Shown here: piece by piece, positions 8,166-10,028 of the stretch
Layout: each line of letters begins with the position of its first letter
How positions within the stretch are numbered: position 1 is the stretch's first letter
Assembly: GCA_024278345.1 (NCBI GenBank)
Contig: JAJRTK010000312.1
Span: 1 to 10,028, forward strand
From: a bacterium
Lineage (GTDB): Bacteria > CSSED10-310 > JAJRTK01
Direction of reading: 5' to 3'
DNA: 10,028 nucleotides
Notes under the pieces: generated by a model
Database searches by the model: none
What the model was told of the DNA's origin: nothing
Seen by the model: the letters and a program-made list of their open reading frames with translations, nothing else
Translations under genes and position numbers: made by a program

Positions 8166-8798
8166 GTGCCGAAAAAGCTCATTATCAAGCGCTATGGAAA
8201 CCGCCGGCTCTACAATTCCGACTCCAAGAGCTACGTCAAGCTTCGAGACATCGCGGAGTTCATCCGTCAGGGATCGGAGATCCAGGTTCTTGACTCTAGA
8301 ACTGGCGAGGACATCACGAAGCTCATTCTGACGCAAATCATTCTGGAAGAAGAAAAAAGCAAAAAAGATCTCCTGCCGATCTCCTTTTTGTATGATCTCA
8401 TTCGACATCAACAAGGCTGGGTCCAGGAGTTCTTCCGAAAACATATCGCCAAGGCGTTGGAGAGCTACTTTCCGGCCAAAACGGACCTCGTTGGGCAAAT
8501 CAAGCAGTCCCTTGACTTCCGCTCCGCAAGCGGGCTTTTCGAGCGGATTCTTAGCCCGAAGAACCCATCGGAAAAAGCGGTTCCCGGAGAAGGCGACCAT
8601 CCGGTGGAGGACGCCTCTTCCGCTCTAGAAGATCCAGGGGAAATCGAAGAATCCCCTTCTTCTCCCTCAGAGGATTGTTCGGGCGAAGCAACCCCTCCCA
8701 TGGTGGCCATTACGGTTTCGGAGCTCCTCAATCGCCTGGCGACGATGGAGCAACGCCTGTCCCATCTGGAGACGCGGCAGCCGGAAGACGAAGAATAG
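8166..8798 (+). CDS. phaR: PhaR-type polyhydroxyalkanoate synthesis regulator
   Basis: This 210-aa protein is a DNA-binding regulator of PHA storage. Known PhaR proteins repress the granule-coat (phasin) gene, bind nascent PHA and release DNA when polymer appears. The N-terminal PHB/PHA accumulation regulator domain spans about 4-64: KLIIKRYGNRRLYNSDSKSY (4-23), then LRDIAEFIRQG, VLDSRTGEDIT (41-51) and LTQIILEEE (55-63), all diagnostic. Residues 70-115 are a helical segment (QGWVQEFFRKHIAKALESYF). Residues 133-178 form an acidic Ser/Pro/Glu-rich linker, and 183-204 form a short coiled coil. The start is GTG 8166, with GGGAG (8156-8160) 5 bases upstream and conservation beginning at residue 4. 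A strong terminator follows. The next gene is a granule-associated protein, its expected target. PHA synthase is not in the window. Confidence 0.9.
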   Translation: MPKKLIIKRYGNRRLYNSDSKSYVKLRDIAEFIRQGSEIQVLDSRTGEDITKLILTQIILEEEKSKKDLLPISFLYDLIRHQQGWVQEFFRKHIAKALESYFPAKTDLVGQIKQSLDFRSASGLFERILSPKNPSEKAVPGEGDHPVEDASSALEDPGEIEESPSSPSEDCSGEATPPMVAITVSELLNRLATMEQRLSHLETRQPEDEE

Positions 8799-8856
8799 AA
8801 AAGTAAGCCGGGAAATCCGTGACGCGATTCCGGGCAAAAGTATTGTGCCTCACCAG

Positions 8857-8881
8857 CTCCCCGCTGCCGGGGAGTTTTTTT
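8857..8881 (+). terminator. Intrinsic terminator of phaR
   Basis: CTCCCCG (8857-8863) and CGGGGAG (8868-8874) form a perfect 7-bp stem around CTGC, followed by seven T (8875-8881). It ends the phaR unit 58 bases after its stop. Confidence 0.93.
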
Positions 8882-8888
8882 AGTTTCA

Positions 8889-8904
8889 TTGTGCAGTCGC
8901 ACAA
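8889..8904. promoter_or_regulatory. Palindrome TTGTGC-N4-GCACAA, candidate PhaR operator 1
   Basis: TTGTGC (8889-8894), AGTC, GCACAA (8899-8904) form a perfect palindrome. The same half-sites recur at 9123-9137. A lone TTGTGC half-site is at 8843-8848. It lies 74 bases upstream of the -35 box of the candidate granule-protein promoter. The TGC-N3/4-GCA core resembles what I recall of PhaR sites in alphaproteobacteria. The link to PhaR is inference. Confidence 0.5.
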
Positions 8905-8977
8905 CGAACTCTTCGAAATCCATGGCAACTCCCCCCTCTTGGCCAGAAACTTTTTTTCGCAAATGCACAGACATGCC

Positions 8978-9006
8978 TTGACAAATGGCTGTGGAGTAAC
9001 TACATA
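8978..9006 (+). promoter_or_regulatory. Candidate promoter of the granule-associated protein gene
   Basis: A perfect -35 TTGACA (8978-8983) is followed after exactly 17 bases by TACATA (9001-9006), a weak -10. It would give a leader of about 170 bases containing two of the three palindromes. A second, poorer candidate is TTGGCT (9085-9090) with CATACG (9108-9113). Confidence 0.5.
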
Positions 9007-9067
9007 GAAACGTGTAAGCAGTGTGGATCACTTGAGTTGGTCCAAGTTTGAGATTTCGCACATCGTT

Positions 9068-9080
9068 TTTGCTCTGCAAA
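9068..9080. promoter_or_regulatory. Palindrome TTTGC-N3-GCAAA, related candidate operator
   Basis: TTTGC (9068-9072), TCT, GCAAA (9076-9080) is a perfect 5-bp inverted repeat with a TGC-N3-GCA core. It lies downstream of the TTGACA promoter candidate. It shares the core but not the outer bases of the two TTGTGC palindromes, so it is the weakest of the three. Confidence 0.35.
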
Positions 9081-9122
9081 GATCTTGGCTCCTCCAACGG
9101 AGTTCCACATACGCGTTCGCGA

Positions 9123-9137
9123 TTGTGCGGCGCACAA
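9123..9137. promoter_or_regulatory. Palindrome TTGTGCG-G-CGCACAA, candidate PhaR operator 2
   Basis: This is a perfect 15-bp palindrome, equal to TTGTGC-N3-GCACAA with the same half-sites as 8889-8904. It lies 37 bases before the ribosome site of the granule-protein gene, where a bound repressor could block transcription. As RNA it would form a short strong hairpin, so a leader role is an alternative. Confidence 0.55.
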
Positions 9138-9186
9138 AAGATGGACCCGGAATAGGAACTGAGCCCACAGAATGAGGAGAATTGCC

Positions 9187-9696
9187 ATGACAGCCGTTGA
9201 GAAGATCATCCCCGAGAGCGCACGCCAAGCCTTCAAGAACGTCCAAGAACAGACTGAAAAGACTGTTCGAAGCGTGATCCCAAATAAGACCTTCCAAACT
9301 ATCAGGGAGGTTCAGGAAGGCACGGAAAAACGCGTGAAAGATCTCCTTGATCGCGGAGAAGAAAGCCTTCATACCCTCCGTGAAAAGATCGACCCGGCTT
9401 TCCGGTTCAGCGAAGATCTGGTGCGCAAGGCCCGAACCAATGCCGAGTGGCTCCAGGAACAGATCGAGCTTGGTGTCAATAAGACTCTGGAAGCTTTGCA
9501 CATTCCCACGCAGCCTGAAGTCGAAAAGCTACAGGCGTCTCTCACGCGGCTTCGCTCCAAGGTCAATACCCTTGATCGCAAGCTCCGGAAGCTGAACCAA
9601 GAGCAAGCCAAGCCGGCCATGCGGCGAAAAACAGCAGCCAAAAAGACCACGCGAACAACCAGGAAGTCTTCCGCGACAGCTTCGGCCAAGGCGTAG
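9187..9696 (+). CDS. PHA granule-associated protein (PhaF/phasin-like) with leucine zipper and histone-like tail
   Basis: This 169-aa protein would coat PHA granules in the cytoplasm. Residues 1-105 are amphipathic and helical, with an internal repeat: VQEQTEKTVRSV (19-30) and VQEGTEKRVKDL (42-53). HIPTQPEVEKL (105-115) matches the linker typical of PhaF/PhaI granule proteins and opens a leucine zipper with L115, L122, L129 and L136 in one heptad register and V112, L119, V126 and L133 in the other. Residues 142-169 are a Lys/Arg/Ala/Thr tail like histone H1, which in PhaF binds DNA nonspecifically and helps granules segregate. ATG 9172 is in frame, but its codons include the ribosome site GAGGAGA (9174-9180), which is 6 bases before ATG 9187, so 9187 is chosen. 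It follows phaR with its own promoter region. The phasin assignment rests on architecture and context as much as on sequence motifs. Confidence 0.78.
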   Translation: MTAVEKIIPESARQAFKNVQEQTEKTVRSVIPNKTFQTIREVQEGTEKRVKDLLDRGEESLHTLREKIDPAFRFSEDLVRKARTNAEWLQEQIELGVNKTLEALHIPTQPEVEKLQASLTRLRSKVNTLDRKLRKLNQEQAKPAMRRKTAAKKTTRTTRKSSATASAKA

Positions 9697-9774
9697 GCGA
9701 TTCTTCCATGGAGTCTACAACCTGGGGCGGGGCGAAACCCACACCTCGCCTCCTCTCCCAGTGCCATGACTTCA

Positions 9775-9862
9775 GACCCGGTCTCTTTCTTTCGGCGACT
9801 TTCCACTTATGGAGTGGGACCCGGTCCCCAGCGCCGTAGTCGGAAGGGGCATGGACCCGGTC
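9775..9862. repeat. Three copies of the 9-mer GACCCGGTC
   Basis: GACCCGGTC occurs at 9775-9783, 9818-9826 and 9854-9862. It is an odd palindrome (GACC-C-GGTC). The middle copy is extended to GGGACC-C-GGTCCC (9816-9828). Start-to-start spacing is 43 and 36 bases. Possible binding sites or the remains of a repeat family; function unknown. Confidence 0.6.
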
Positions 9863-9951
9863 ATCGTTGGTGCCTTCGGCAGCTATCGCTGTCGCTCGAG
9901 CCCGGCCACCCGGTGAGATTTCGGGCACAGCGCCAGGGCGGGAAGCTGAGT

Positions 9952-10019
9952 AGGGTCACGGCACGCCGTGACCCTCCCTGGACCCACAACGGCACGCCGT
10001 GACCCTCCCTGGACTCCAC
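9952..10019. repeat. Direct repeat (two 26-base copies, period 31) with a long palindrome
   Basis: A 26-base sequence starting ACGGCACGCCGTGACCC and ending CCCTGGAC is present identically at 9958-9983 and 9989-10014, followed by CCACA and TCCACA. The first copy sits in a perfect palindrome, AGGGTCACGGC (9952-9962), AC, GCCGTGACCCT (9965-9975), with 11-bp arms. The second copy keeps only the inner ACGGC-AC-GCCGT. It resembles a REP-like intergenic repeat. It may continue beyond the window. Confidence 0.8.
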
Positions 10020-10028
10020 AGCTAGCGC

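Larger units (their letters stand above)
9697..10028. other. Repeat-bearing non-coding stretch at right edge
   Basis: I see no credible gene here. The open frames in this stretch have low-complexity Arg/Pro-rich translations and no ribosome site. It holds three copies of GACCCGGTC, several short inverted repeats (for example CCACT-TATGG-AGTGG near 9804-9818 and GCCCG 9900-9904 with CGGGC 9922-9926) and the tandem repeat at 9952-10019. No clear intrinsic terminator with a T-tract follows the granule-protein gene. Confidence 0.5.

Noticed and set aside
8819-9007. 62-codon open frame after phaR
   Set aside because: It runs through the phaR terminator and a candidate operator, with no ribosome site.
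9563-9928. Minus-strand frame covering the right-edge intergenic region
   Set aside because: Overlaps the basic tail of the granule protein in antisense and has low-complexity sequence without recognisable features.
9952-10019. Start of a CRISPR array
   Set aside because: Only two copies with a 5-base gap, far too short for spacers, and no cas gene in the window.

Overview
The window looks like chromosomal DNA from a Gram-negative, non-enteric bacterium that stores polyhydroxyalkanoate (PHA). A single groEL sits behind a CIRCE operator, so it is probably controlled by HrcA. A PhaR-type regulator is followed by a PhaF-like granule protein, and an LPS or capsule-type sugar cassette sits at the left end. 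I cannot name the lineage from sequence alone. Deltaproteobacteria, NC10, Nitrospirae and Verrucomicrobia relatives all remain possible. All confident genes lie on the + strand.

Layout. Positions 1-505 hold a broken IS3-type transposase fragment that keeps the second and third residues of the DD(35)E triad but has lost both ends. Positions 521-3290 are a compact surface-polysaccharide cassette: an FkbM methyltransferase, a short WaaE-like GT2 glycosyltransferase, and a second GT2 glycosyltransferase whose start overlaps the previous stop (ATGA). A terminator-like hairpin and a structured non-coding leader (3291-3640) separate this from a soluble GAF-domain histidine kinase (3641-4855) with no adjacent response regulator. 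A PLP-dependent threonine aldolase follows (4940-5965) and ends in a plausible intrinsic terminator.

The right half is a stress and storage region. groEL (6222-7865) has its own promoter and CIRCE element, has no groES beside it, and is followed by a 3' region with three strong inverted repeats ending in an intrinsic terminator. Next come phaR (8166-8798), with a textbook terminator, and a PHA granule-associated protein (9187-9696) with a leucine zipper and a histone-like basic tail. The 388-base gap before the granule gene carries a TTGACA promoter candidate and three palindromes sharing a TGC-N3/4-GCA core. These are good candidates for PhaR operators and would link the two genes in one PHA-responsive circuit. 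The last 330 bases have no convincing gene but contain a repeated 9-mer and a direct repeat with a long palindrome.

Nothing here is clearly a wholly new system. The most interesting undescribed signals are the repeated palindromes around the granule-protein promoter, the alternative hairpins upstream of the kinase, and the palindromic direct repeat at the right edge.
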